Shown here: one piece after another, positions 21,109 through 33,009 of the stretch
Numbering within the stretch: position 1 is the stretch's first letter
Layout of the letters: every line of letters begins with the position of its first letter
From: Verticillium longisporum
Lineage: Eukaryota; Ascomycota; Sordariomycetes; Glomerellales; Plectosphaerellaceae
Length of the DNA stretch: 64,000 bases
Reading direction: 5' to 3'
NCBI GenBank assembly: GCA_019188255.1
Contig: JAETXT010000011.1
Coordinates: 3,162,001 to 3,226,000, forward strand
Program-made: the position numbers and the translations under genes
Notes under the pieces: generated by a model
What the model was told of the DNA's origin: nothing
Seen by the model: only the letters and a program-made list of their open reading frames with translations
Database searches by the model: none

Positions 21109-22973
21109 CAGTAAATGTGTGGTTGGACTGTGTCTAGGGCCTTGACCAGATTGAGGACGGAAATGGATGGGCATTGCGCGCATTCGAACGTTGCTGGACT
21201 CATGACATATCATTGTTGTACATCTATGGCAGAAAATGAACAAATCAGGGAAACTGAGAAGGCCTAGTCCATATGCTTGGTCGTTTTTGAATAGCTTCGT
21301 TTGACGGTTTCACGCGCTGGCGTGTTATGACACCTGGATTGCCTAGGCCTCCCGATTTGAGTTAGGTATGACAGCTGACTCTACAGGTATCCTAGGGCTC
21401 TCAGAAGACTACTGCTCAGTTCATCGACGGTAGATGATAGACCCCAGGAAGCTGCGGCAGTCGACTCTAACAGGCTTAAAGCTGCTGCTGTTCGTGTCTC
21501 TATGAGGCATCTGGTGCAAAGTAGTACAATCATGATGGTGTTGCCTCGTGGCACTGGGACGGCAGACAGCACACGTGATGAAGACGACAGCACCCTCACT
21601 GACCGCATCGCTCCGAAGGGGAAAGAGGCCGTTATGCTCTTGTTAGGAGGAGTCATGACTAATGCAGCCATGGGTGATTTACAAGCCAGTTCAAGATGGC
21701 GACGTGACTGTTGTCGGGCCCTGCCGTGATCTGGTGGTGCCGGTAACGGGTTGTTCGCTTGATCCCGAGGGACCGGGAGGTGGAGATCTGAAGAGGCGAC
21801 AGCGTGCGGCGTAACGGCTGGTCCGAACTTTGGGGGAGTCGGGTACACGTGCAGCAGGTGGGGCCGTGGCCATGTAAGCCATTTTGATGAGACAAAAGAG
21901 CTGTGATTGTGTTGTTTTTTACGACGATATTTACGAAGGGGTGGTGGGGTGGAATGTGACGCAAAGATCGGAGGTGGGAAGACATGGGCAGGATGGGTTT
22001 TCCCCGGTGATCCATGTGTTTCGTCGAACATGTCATGGAACCTGTCCATACGCGTTTGCCTTGACCGCCAGCAGCAGGCAGCAGGCAGCTACGGGAGGGG
22101 CAAGTCGGCTGGCGTCTGTCCCAGGCAGGCGTATCGAGGTCCTGCCGTGTCTGGGCTGTTGGATCCTGCCTGTTGGATAGGTAAGGTAGGTAGGTTCCTG
22201 GGTCACTCTAGGCAGGCACAGGGCTGGTGATGCCCCAATGTCACTGGAAACTGGAATGCAGTGAAAACAAGGGGGAAAGGGCAACACTAGCTGCTTCGAT
22301 CGTAGCTGCGCGCGACAAAAAGTACGACGGCGACAGGCCGTCTTACAGCGCTTTCTTCCCTGCTTACGACGGAAGCCATAAGGTGTCCAGTGCTGCCGTG
22401 ACATTTCCCACTGTGGGGTCATCCCGAGAAAGCGAACAAATGCTGGCAAATCGATTGGTTAGGCGTATGCAGCCGTCGTACTTTTGGTAGCGTGCGTCCC
22501 GCATCGGGCAAGCGCGACTCTCGTACTTCGCGTTTTCGAGGTTACGACGCGGCACGGCATTCACTGGAAACCCCCTCCGCCATTGTTCCTTCCGCCGCCG
22601 CCCCTCCTGGGCCCGGCCTCGAGTGTGGTGTGGCACTGTTAGCCGCTTTGATGAAGCGAAATCGTCGCGAGATGAATCATGCTAGATAGATGCACTTTCA
22701 TTCATCATTCGCCTCATCTCCCTCATCTTCCTTTTCGAAATGTTGAAATACACCCTGCGTGCCTCGACTTTGACCATGTGTACTTCATCTATCTGATCTG
22801 TGCTATTCCCTCTCTATTACCTTCCCAAGGCGTTCTGAGGGCGAACAACCCCTGGCCTGCCCTCCATTGACGGACAGACCCTCATCGCCATCCGCCTCAC
22901 CCCTACCTACACCCCGGATTTCTCACTGCGCTCCTTTCTCGTCTCGCTCTTCTTGCTCGTCTCGCCAACCGCC
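21109..22973. other. Intergenic between PNP gene and ABC transporter
   Basis: 1.9 kb with no convincing gene. One minus-strand frame of 222 codons (21381-22049) starts with ATG but is Pro/Ser/His-rich, overlaps open frames in other registers and has no recognisable domain. TAGGTAGGT-type repeats occur at 22180-22200. The last 250 bases are C/T-rich and lead into the ABC gene start. Confidence 0.45.
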
Positions 22974-25900
22974 ATGGCCGACGTCAAGGCGCAAGCTCCC
23001 CTCGCCGAGGCCAGCCGCGAGGCCAGTGTCCCCTCCACCACGGACGAAAAGCCCAAGGACACCAAGCTTCGACCTGAACGCGAACCGACCTTCAAAGACT
23101 ACATTCGAGTCTTTTCTTATGCCACGAAATGGGATATCGTCATCTACATCTTCGCCGCCGTCTCCTCCATCGGCTCCGGCACCACCCTGCCCCTGATGAA
23201 TGTCATCTTTGGCCAGCTCGTCAGCCAATTCACCGGCTACTTTTCCGTGCCCCCGACCACCAGCAGGTCTGAATTTGAGGCTCTGCTCGACAAGCAGGCC
23301 CTCTACATCATGGCCCTCTTCATCGGCCGCCCTACATCAACAAGTTTTGCTTCCGCTTGATCGGCATCCGCCTCTCCTCCGCCATCCGACTGCACTACAT
23401 CGAGAGCCTCTTTGGCCAGTCGATCCACGTCCTCGACTCCATGCCCCCTGGCGCCGCCGCCGGCACCATCACCACGACCGCCAATGTCCTGCAGCTAGGC
23501 CTCTCCGAGAAGCTCGGCACCTTCATGGAGTACAACGGAACCATCTTCACGGCCATCATTGTCGCTTTCACCTGGAGCTGGGAGCTGACCCTCGTCACCT
23601 CCTCCGTCCTCTTGTTCCTCATCTTCGTCCTCGGCGTCATCCTGCCCTTCCTCATCAAGGGCCAGTCCGCCATTACCAAGTCCGAGGCCAGGGCCACCGC
23701 CGTCGCCAGCGAGGCCTTTAGCTCCATCCGCATGCTGTCCGCCTGCGGCGCCGAGGAGCGCATCACCTCTCGCTACGATCGCTGGGTCGACGACGCACGC
23801 CGCAAGGGCCAGGCCACGGCCCCTCTGTTTGCGACCCAGCTCGGCCTCATCTTCTTCGGCATCATGGGCGCCTTTGGTTTGGCCTTTTGGCACGGCACGA
23901 CCATGCGCCTGAACGGATCCATCGACGATGCCGGTGTCATCATCATTGTCATCATGTCCGTGATTATGGTCGTCATCTCCCTCGAGCGCATCGCCACGCC
24001 TCTCGTCGCCGTCACCAAGGCCATGGTTGCCGCCTGCGAGTTCTTCACCGTCATCGACGCGCCCAAGCCCGCTACCGGCACCTTGAAGGAGCCCGATGTC
24101 TCGGCCGGCCAGGACATTGTCTTTGACGATGTCACTTTTGCCTACCCGAGCCGCCCGCACGTCAAGGTCCTCGACGGTCTGAACCTGCGCATCGAGAAGG
24201 GTCTTAACACGGCCATCGTTGGTCCTTCGGGCTCTGGCAAGTCCACCATTGTGGGACTCATCCAGCGATGGTACAGCTTGAACCACCAATACGTCATTGC
24301 CAAGACGGTCGAGAAGGACAAGAAGAAGGAAGCGCAGAAGAAGAAGAACCTCAAGAAGGGCATCATGGACTCGGACGAGGAGGAGCCCGTAACCACCCCT
24401 GAGGAGACCGGCCCTGCCATCGAACTGTCTGGATCCGTTACAACCTGCGGACGCTCTCTGGACGACATTGAGCTCAAGTGGTGGCGATGCCAGATCGGCC
24501 TCGTGCAGCAAGAGCCCTTCTTGTTCAACGACACCATCTTCAAGAACGTTGCCAATGGCCTCATCGGCACCCCCTGGGAGCACGAGTCGGAGGAAACGAA
24601 GAGGCAGCTCGTTAAGGAAGCTTGCGAGGAGTCATTTGCCAACGAGTTTATTGACCGACTACCTGAAGTAAGTTTTGCTGTCTTGGATCGTCTTCCCGTA
24701 AACAAGCCTAACAACAGGTCCTGCAGGGGTACGACACGCAAGTCGGCGACAGCGGAGCCAAGCTCTCGGGCGGTCAGCGCCAACGTATTGCTATCGCCAG
24801 GAGCATTGTCCGAAAACCAAAAATCGTCATTCTCGATGAGGCCACCAGCGCTATCGACGTTCGGGGAGAAAAGATTGTCCAGGCAGCGCTAGACAGGGTT
24901 GCCCGCAACAGAACCACCATCACCATTGCCCATCGTCTGTCCACAATCAAGAAGGCCGACAAGATCATCGTCCTGAAGAAGGGCCAGGTGATGGAGCAGG
25001 GCACTCATCACAGCCTCCTTGAGGATGAGAACGGTCTATACTACGGACTTGTGCATGCTCAGCAACTCTCCCTCGGTGAGCCCACCGAGGCCAACACGGA
25101 CGACAGCGAAGAGGACCTCAACACCATTCTTCAGAGGGAAAAGAGCGCGGCGTAGTCCGAAGCGGAACAAGTCAACGACAAATCAAACGACAAGTCACCC
25201 AACCTCTTTAGCAGCTATGGAAAGCTTATAGTCGAACAACGCGCGCGATGGCCTTTTTACATCATCATCATTCTGGCCGCCATGGGCGGCGCCTCTTCCA
25301 CTCCGTTACAGGCTTGGTTGCTGGCCCAAGTCCTGAACGTCTTCACGATTCAAGATCCTGGAGAGATCCGAAGCGAAGGTAACTTCTGGTCGCTGATGTG
25401 GGCTGTTCTAGCCATTGGCGTCGGTGTCAGCTACTTCTCCGTCATCTACTCCGCCGTTTTTCTACAGTACCGCATCAGTGCTGTTTATAAACGCCAATAT
25501 TTCGGGGCTATCCTGTTTCAACGGACGTCCTTCTTCGACCAAGAGGAAAATTCTCAGGGATCACTGACAGTCAGGGTCTCCGGCGACCCCAAACAGCTTG
25601 AAGAGCTGCTTGGCATCAACATTGCTTTCCTTCTCATGGGCATGCTCCAGGTTATTGGTGCCCTGTCGATCGCTTTTGCTTTCGGCTGGAAGTTGGCCCT
25701 TGTTGCCACATTCGTGACCATGCCCATCGGCCTGTTCTCGGCCTACTGGAGGTTCAAGTATGAAATGCAGTTTGATCAGATGAACGGCGCCGTGTTTGCG
25801 GAGAGTGCCAAGTTTGCAGCTGAGGCCATCGGCGCTTTCCGCACCGTTTCGGCCCTGACACTGGAGGATACCATCAACAGACGCTACGGAACCCTTCTCA

Positions 25901-27020
25901 ACGATCTGAGAACCAATGCTCTGAAGAAGGCGTGGCTGGCCTCGTTCATTGTGGCCTTTGCTGAAAGCTCCGGGCTTGGCTGCCAAGGTCTCATCTTCTG
26001 GTACGGCGGAAGACTTTTGGCCAGTCGGGAATACGACATGGTCGCCTTCTTTGTCTGCTTCATGGCAGCTATTCAGGGTGCCGAGGCGGCCGGACAGGCC
26101 CTTAGTTTCGGGCCTAATGCGGCCCAGGCCAGTGCTGCAGCGAGCCGCATCATCAAGATGCGCGACTCCCGAAACCTCGACACGCATGCCGAGTCGGCGA
26201 CCATTCCTGACACCGAAGGCGGTGTCAAGATTGAGCTGCGGGATGCTCACTTCAAGTATCCTACTCGCAATGTGTCCGTCTTCAAGGGTATCAACCTCAC
26301 TGTCGAGAAGGGCCAGTTCGCCGCCTTGGTCGGAGCGTCCGGCTGCGGCAAGACCTCCATCGTGTCGCTGATGGAGCGCTTTTACGATCTGACGCAAGGC
26401 GACATCCTCTGCAACGGCAAGAGCATATACGACCTGAACATATACGAGTACCGCAAGGCCTTGTCGTTGGTTGCTCAGGAACCCAATATGTTCCAAGGCA
26501 CCATCCGCGAAAACATTCTGCTCGGCATTGACGGGGACGTGCCAGACGAGCGACTCCACGCCATCTGCCGCGACGCGTCCATCCACGACTTTATCGTGTC
26601 CCTGCCCGAAGGCTACAACACCAACATTGGCTCCAAGGGCGTGTCTCTTTCTGGCGGCCAGAAGCAGCGCATCGCCATTGCGCGTGCGCTCGTCCGCGAT
26701 CCCAAGATTCTGCTCCTCGACGAGGCGACCAGCTCGCTCGACTCCGAGTCGGAGAAGCTCGTGCAGGCGGCGTTTGAACGCGCCAGCAAGGGCCGCACCA
26801 TGCTCGTCGTCGCGCACAGGTTGGCGACTGTCCAGAACGCCGACGTCATCTTCGTCATGGGCGAGGGTAAAGTGCTGGAGAAGGGCAGCCACGTGGAGCT
26901 GCTGCTGAAGAAGGGCGTCTACTGGCACATGGTACGTCGTCCGCGATCCGCCCCGCATGCTTTGACCGTGATGAAGCTAACAGCACGCAACAGTGCCAGA
27001 GCCAGGCTCTCGATCGCTAA
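22974..27020 (+). pseudogene. Full-size ABCB multidrug-type ABC transporter, interrupted by a frame break and an in-frame stop
   Basis: Homologue of fungal P-glycoprotein-like exporters with two halves of TM domain plus nucleotide-binding domain. NBD1 has GPSGSGKST (about 24221), LSGGQ (about 24763) and [13 protein letters not shown]2 has GASGCGKTS (about 26335), LSGGQ (about 26647) and LLDEATSSLD. The start is ATG 22974. Introns are 24668-24726 (joining LPE to GYDTQVGD) and 26932-26993 (joining HM to CQSQALDR, stop at 27018). Two lesions are visible. At 23331-23332 the frame shifts from FIGR to YINKFCFRLIGIR, and a few conserved residues appear lost. At 25153-25155 a TAG stop sits in the linker between halves, after REKSAA, and the same frame resumes immediately for the whole second half. 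A full-size protein of about 1,300 residues cannot be made without readthrough, so this is a decaying gene or holds sequence errors. Confidence 0.75.
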
Positions 27021-27517
27021 GGGTAGAAGAGAGCGACAGCGTGCAGACTGTTGGCTCTGCGGTGGGCATTGGGCAGGCGTAACACGGTTTGAATAGATGG
27101 TCGTTTTGTTTGCTGTGGCAGGATACCCTCACCTTTGCTTTCCTTTTCTGAGTTTCCACCTGATGAAACTATTCGCATCTCCCTTCTTGCATTTACATCC
27201 ACTCCGTGTACATGATCCATTTCGTTCGTGTAGTATACCATGTAATTAGAATATACCACCAATTTATCCTCCCATGGACTGTACCATCCTAACCGAGAAT
27301 TGACCAAGCGATACGGCGAGCAGCAGGTGCAGCAAGACGAGGATCAAACGAGGGTAAACATGGTATTGTCATCAACTATGCAAATCATCTTGCGAATCTC
27401 GTCTGTCCGTGCAGATCCAACGCCTCACTTCGTCTCCGAGCACACATCTATACAAATACGCCGGATCGCTATGCATCAAATGGCAAAGAAAAAGAAGAAA
27501 TGAGTTTTAAGAAAAAA
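27021..27517. other. Convergent 3' region of ABC and hydrolase genes
   Basis: 497 bases between two converging stops. A/T-richer than the genes, with no supportable open frame. Confidence 0.5.
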
Positions 27518-28825
27518 TCAAGCAGAAGCCTCAGGCGCCTTCATCCCCCAGAAGTGATCGAGCTCGGCGGCAATGTCGCCCGTGTGCGTCATGACAAAGT
27601 CGTGCGTCCCGCCGAGGACACGCCAGTGCACCGCGTCCGGTCCTCCGAGCAGCGGCAGGCCCTGGCGCTCATAGTCGACGCAGTCGATAATCTCGTCCCC
27701 CTGCGCCAGCAAGACGGCAGTACGACCCTTGCCCATGACCCGCCCGAGCTGGGCCCAGGTGGGGTGCTGATCGGTCAACGGGGCGTGGCGGATGCAGCTC
27801 ATAAAGGCGGGGACGAAGCCGGCGTGGTGGGTGACCATCCAGCGGACGTAGTCGTCAACGCGGCGCTCAAGAGGCATCTCGGGAGGTGGGATGCTGGGAT
27901 GAGTCGTCTCGGAAGCAGCGACGTCGAGAATCTTGCCCGTCGCCGAGGGCTGCTGGCGGAGGGTGGGTTTGCGGTTGGTGGAGGCGGCGATGGGGCGCTG
28001 GAGGCGGCGCTTCGTTGCAAAGGCGAGAAGGCGCCGGGGCACGAGGCCGGAGCGGAAGGTGAGGCGGGCCACGGTCCCGAAGTCGGCGGCGGAGATGAGG
28101 CCGGCAGGCGCGAGGAGGATCAGGGACTCGATCATATGGGGAAAAGACGCCGCGAAGGAGGCGGCGAGTGCGCCGCCGAGGGAATAGCCGATGAGGCGGA
28201 AGCCGTGCTGGCCGGTCCACGGCAGGGGCGAGGAGGCGAGGGCTAGCAAGATATTGGTCGTGTACAAACGTTCATCGTGAGGCAGGTCGCCCACTCCGTC
28301 AGTAAAGCCGCGGCCAAAGAGGTCAAAGGCCATGACCCGGCAGCCGCGGGCAGCGAGGGCACGAGCAAGTGGTGCGAGGGTGATGCACGGAGTAGAGATG
28401 CCATGGACGAGGAGGACCTTGGGCCCTTCTAGGTTACCAAACTCGTAGACGCGGACGGTGCCGTACGGGGTAGCGACATCACGGCCGCCGGGGAGTGTGT
28501 CTGGGTTGTAAATATGGTCGTGGATGGCATGGGAAGCTTCCTTGGGGAGGGATGCGCGAAGAGGACTGGGGATGATACGCCTCCACTTGGGATAGAGAAC
28601 GTAACGACAAAAGTAGAAGGTGGCCAATGTGGCGATTACTGTGGTGGCTACGATGGACATGGTGTCGGCGCTAGGGCGGGCCCCAAGAATGCGCAAGAGG
28701 GCATCCATGATGGGCGTAGGCGAGGAGCTGCTGGTTGAAGAGGAGGAAGACGAGAACAGAAGCGGTTCAGGTTCTGTGGACTGAGGTGCCGCAAGGGAGG
28801 CGGCGGGCTGAGAGGATCGTGACAT
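27518..28825 (-). CDS. Membrane-anchored alpha/beta hydrolase
   Basis: Single-exon protein of 435 residues. A Ser-rich N-terminus is followed by one predicted membrane segment at about 55-78 (TMSIVATTVIATLATFYFCR). The alpha/beta-hydrolase fold then begins: VLLVHGIST with the oxyanion His-Gly, AFDLFGRGFTDG, and the nucleophile elbow GYSLGG with Ser215. The late motifs AQGDEIID (acid) and GGTHDF (catalytic His) complete a plausible triad. A Pro/Arg/Thr-rich insert of about 60 residues, in the usual lid position, separates the core strands. The layout resembles ABHD6-like monoacyl hydrolases, but the substrate cannot be told. The start is ATG 28825 in a CACGATCC-type GC-rich context. The plus strand of the same region is open for 248 codons as a composition artefact. 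Confidence 0.85.
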   Translation of the reverse strand: MSRSSQPAASLAAPQSTEPEPLLFSSSSSSTSSSSPTPIMDALLRILGARPSADTMSIVATTVIATLATFYFCRYVLYPKWRRIIPSPLRASLPKEASHAIHDHIYNPDTLPGGRDVATPYGTVRVYEFGNLEGPKVLLVHGISTPCITLAPLARALAARGCRVMAFDLFGRGFTDGVGDLPHDERLYTTNILLALASSPLPWTGQHGFRLIGYSLGGALAASFAASFPHMIESLILLAPAGLISAADFGTVARLTFRSGLVPRRLLAFATKRRLQRPIAASTNRKPTLRQQPSATGKILDVAASETTHPSIPPPEMPLERRVDDYVRWMVTHHAGFVPAFMSCIRHAPLTDQHPTWAQLGRVMGKGRTAVLLAQGDEIIDCVDYERQGLPLLGGPDAVHWRVLGGTHDFVMTHTGDIAAELDHFWGMKAPEASA

Positions 28826-29493
28826 GGCGCCGTATGTTGTGTCGGTGGTGGGTGTGATGGCGCCGGCTGGGAGTCGTATAAGGGCAGATGCCAGACCCTG
28901 GTGATGCGGCCTTTGTATGCAACAGATCGGTTCCTAAGACGAGGGGGCTGTGAACGATGAGAGGTGTATGGAATGAGGAACTTAGTCGTGAGTCGTGGGA
29001 AAGAAAGACCAGAGCTTCAGCCCATCCGAAGGTGCCGTGCACCCACGGGCGGAAGGAGTGGTCGTGGGGCGTCCTGCCTCCTAAAGTGAGACGGGAACGT
29101 GCCTGCCCCGACTGGACACTGGACAAGCACGATGCTGACTGCCGTCGATGCCCTTGGCGCCTGGCGCTGACGTGCCTTCCCCCGTTACTTTCTTGTCTTG
29201 TTCCAGGTGGTGACGTCGCCGCAACAGGGTTCCCGTTCAGGGCTGACTCTCTAGTCTTGGCTCCCCCACAAGCCCTCTGACCCGCTGGCCCTCTCAGGCC
29301 TTTAACCCCTGTGGGCCATAGCGTTGGCGCCCAAGTCGGTCCTTAGCTTCAGCTTGGAGACCCACGCAGCCCCGGGCCTAATCCGGACCTTTGAATCCGT
29401 CCGCTTCGGGTTCATCGGCCACAACTTGGAGATCCTGTAGGACGGACCCCTTTCCACGTATTCACGTATCCCTCTTCCGGGACCGAGCGTCGC
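28826..29493. other. Intergenic: hydrolase promoter and transcription-factor 3' end
   Basis: 668 bases with no supported gene. It should contain the promoter of the minus-strand hydrolase and the 3' end of the zinc-finger gene. Confidence 0.5.
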
Positions 29494-32400
29494 TCAACTC
29501 AAGCCAACCGCCCATGCAGCATCGCCCAGCTGCTTCATTACCAGACACATGTTCTCGATGATGGGCGGCCGCATCTCCTGGCTGCCCCTGAAGTTGGACC
29601 GCAGAGTCTCCTGCACGACTTCCATGCAGCCTTTGGGGTCCTCTACTGCCGCCTCGCGCGTCCCAGACGATCGAATTGGTTCCTGGATCACCGGTTTGCC
29701 GTGTCCAAAGTGAACGAACTCTGTCACGACGCCTGATATCGTTCCGTCCAGGTAAACCGTCTCCTGTCCCAACTGAGATGACGAGGCCCCTGACCTGCCT
29801 GCTGTCTTGGTGACGACGCCATACGTCCAGAGCGCCAGGGCTGCGTGATGGATCGCCACAGCGTAAAAGTCCTTGAGGTGCCCCAGTGGGAACAGCTTGG
29901 CCTGCCGTAGCACCTGTCCTGCTTGCCAAACGGCCTGTCTGCCGTGGACGCTGTCCGCCCATTCCCGAAGGTTCGCCAGCACCCGTCGCGCCTGTTCTTC
30001 GCCCTCCTTGCCGGAGAAGAGCTGCAAATGGTTCAGGGACAGGTGGAGGTTCATAAGCAACAGGTGCAGCATGAGGTGCTCCTGGCATGAAAGCTCATGC
30101 CAGTCTGACACAATCGCCTGGAACTGATCCAGTCCTTTGCATAATTCCTCGTGTCGGGTTCTCAATAATTGCTCGCTCGTGCCTCCCATCCTCGTCAGCC
30201 ACGGCCGGAATCGCTGCACCGAGGAGAGCCTTTGGTATTCATTAATCAGAGACCAGTAGCCGTTGAGAAAGATGGAAACCGCCGCTTGCACGTCCAAGCG
30301 ACGACGGTTGGATGTGAGAAGGCCAGGGTCTCGTAACAGATCGCCGACTGATGGCGCCCGCTTTGTGTAGCCAGCGGCCAGCTCGTGGTGATGATGTTTC
30401 CAGTCCAAGGCCGTCTTGGCAAACCAGAGCTCTTTCGCTTCAGGCAGCGGCAGTGTCATCTCAGCATATGACATGCCTGGGCTGCCGAGTGTAGCCATGG
30501 AGGTCCTCGCATCCCGGATGAAGCAGTGAAAAGCAAGCCTGCTGTGGTGTCATTCCACCGCCATCGAACTTGAACCCTTCTCCTGGTTTGAACATACCTC
30601 TTCCATGACTCGCGTTCGCACCATGACCGCCACTTCTGTTCGAGCACCTCGCCGCCGTCGGATTCATCAAGTTCAATGAGGGGGTACATCGTACGCTGAT
30701 ATTTGTTGCGATATCGCATCATCTACCACGTGTAAGCATTTGAATGCAGACGCCCTGTGGCGAAAGTACTCACATTTGCAGGAATACCGATATGGCACTC
30801 GGCGATTTCCATCTTTCTTCGGTTCCCTGACCACAAGGCAACATCCTGTACGAGGGACAGAGATTGAACCAAGCCAACGTCCTTAATCGTAGTGTTGACT
30901 GATTCGAACTTTTCCGGAATCGTGACACGTACAGCCTCCTGCACAGCAAACCCCCATCTTCGAAGGGTTGGTACAGGTGTCAGCACTGCGCCAGATGCTG
31001 CTGCCATGGCATGCCAGTCTGCAGGCATTGCCTTCATTTCGAAAGTTGCCTGATGAATCCACTGCGAGGTTTGGCAAAAGTGCGAAGCGAGAAAAATATG
31101 GATCAAGCTGTCCATGACTTCGGCCGAAGGGAACGATGATGCTACGCGTGCCATCATCTCGCTGGTCTTGCACGTCTTCAGAACAATAGCCAGCACCCCA
31201 TCTCGCGCGGCCCCGTCCAGACGGTCAGTCATCACCGTCTCACCCAACTTCTTGCGACCCTCGCGTAGGGCCCCTGTCACATCAGGGGAAGGCACGGGCA
31301 GGTTAGACTGCTCTCCATAGCCAGCATTGATACGCGACAGGCTCCATCGCCATGGCGATTCCGTCCATGCTTGAACGAGATTCTTGCGCATCTGTACAAG
31401 ATCTATCGAATCTTCGGGGCTCAGCGTAAAGGTCTGCGATTGCTGAAACCCGTCACCCAGCAAGTCAACGTTCCAGTAATCCAGTAAGCTGAAGTCAACA
31501 TCAGTGAGATCAAGATTGTTGTGGGCACTCAGGTCTAGGACGGACAGGCCCTGAACTTGGCCTTGACCGTGACTTTCAGTAACTCGAGACCCGTCATATC
31601 CTGGTTCGTAGATTACATTATGAAGGAACCCAGAAAAGGCCTGCCCGGCAACATCAACGGCTTGGTTACCAGTCCAGACATGAGTATGTTGCGGCAACAT
31701 GCCCGTGTTTGCTTCTTCTGCGTTAAAAATAGTCCCACGATGTTGTTTGTCATGTAGCCTACTCTGTAGTGGAATGCTTTTCGGCGGATGAGGCTGGGTT
31801 GGCCCTGAATCCAGCACAGACAGCGTCGGCACAACTGAGCCATCATCTGGTCCGGTAGCAGGATACGTTGAGATCTGGGGGACAGACAAGTGACTGGATG
31901 ACCGTGCAGCATCGCTCGCGCTCTGGGACGCCGATGACGCAGGAGAGTTCGTTTCTGAGCGAGGGTCGGCGGACAGGTGCAAGAGATACATGGCGGCAGC
32001 AGAGCCGGCCTCGGCTGCGGAATACTCGCACACCTGGTTCCTCGTGCGGCATCGAGTACAAGGCTTAGTCTCTTCGCATTTCACGCGAGCAGCCGCACAG
32101 CCACGGCAAGCATGCGAGACCCTGGCGGCGGCTGGTGAGGCCGTCGTCCGGCGTCGCTTCTTAGCCGGATCATCGTCGGTTTCGTGGTTCGTGGTGTGGC
32201 GCTTCAAGAGGTCCTGGCGGGCAAAAGCCTTGCCGCAAACTTGACACGCAAAGCGCTTGCCAAGAGTGTGCGTCTGGATGTGCCGAGCCAGATGTTCGGG
32301 CCGGGAGTAGCGTTTCTGGCAATGAGCACACTGATACAGGCTGGGTGTCGCAGCATGGGTGGGGGCCGGAGTAGGCGCCACGATGGCATGGGCATTTGAC

Positions 32401-32567
32401 TTTTCTGCGATGCCCACAGAACCGTACGCCTCGGCTGTATGAGCGTTGCTACCGCCTGTTGGCGCCTGGACAAACAGTTGGCGATCGGCAAGGGGTAATT
32501 GGCTCAAATTGACAGCAGGCTGGTTGGGATGAAGCAAATTCGAAAGAGACGAAGGTCCAGTCGCCAT
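29494..32567 (-). CDS. Transcription factor with two C2H2 fingers plus a Zn2Cys6 cluster
   Basis: Three exons (30774-32567, 30598-30722, 29494-30538) give 987 residues. Two C2H2 fingers lie at 80-100 (CAHCQKRYSRPEHLARHIQTH) and 108-128 (CQVCGKAFARQDLLKRH). A basic patch (KKRRR) and a Zn2Cys6 cluster with Cys154, 157, 164, 170, 173 and 180 follow. The remainder is the fungal-specific TF domain (ESWKRLAFHCFIRDARTSMA and LPLPEAKELWFAKTALDWK). Intron 1 is 30723-30773 (GTGAGT...TAG). Intron 2 is 30539-30597 and ends in a CAGCAG tandem acceptor. The same dual architecture and length are known for melanin regulators Cmr1 and Pig1, but many paralogues share it and no melanin genes lie in this window, so the target is unknown. 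The next gene, on the same strand 442 bases upstream, is a short-chain dehydrogenase. Confidence 0.9.
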
Positions 32568-33009
32568 GGCCACTGCGGCTGCGGCTGCGTCGGGCAAGCC
32601 AACTGCCGTGTGAACTGTACCGGAGCCGAGAAGGCCAAGATGATGCTATCGAACCGAAGCGGACCCTTGTGCCGCTGACTGTCGCTCTTGTGGTGGTAGG
32701 ATTGGATAGTAGTGGATGGGGGATTCGGCTTTGTGGGAGGAAGGATGTGATCGGAGAGACAAAGGCACCTTGCTGCTTCCGATGTGGGAGGAATCCCGAA
32801 CCCCTGTTGCGCCATTCGAATTGGTGGCTGAGTTCTACTTACCCAACCCCACCAAAGGAATGGGGGACCGGCCGGCAGCTACTTTACGAACTGACGTCCT
32901 CTGACACATCAACACATCACAAAGGGTACTTCTAGCAGAGATCATTACAATTGGGCAGTGCTCTAGTCAAAGTGAGATTTCATTGCCAGAAGCACGTTCA
33001 ATTCTCGGC
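32568..33009. promoter_or_regulatory. Promoter region of the zinc-finger TF gene
   Basis: 442 bases between the TF start (minus strand) and the stop of the dehydrogenase. The frame upstream of ATG 32567 stays open for 10 codons from a TTG, but the ATG is the sensible start. No specific operator seen. Confidence 0.5.

Noticed and set aside
21381..22049. Minus-strand ATG frame of 222 codons
   Set aside because: Low-complexity Pro/Ser/His content, other frames equally open, no domain and no supporting splice structure.
25561..26958. Long minus-strand open frame of 465 codons over the ABC transporter second half
   Set aside because: It is antisense to conserved NBD2 and TM domain 2 coding; its composition is a shadow of the GC-rich third positions.
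27500..28246. Plus-strand open frame of 248 codons over the alpha/beta hydrolase
   Set aside because: Antisense to a protein with a clear catalytic triad; Gly/Glu/Arg-rich without any motif.
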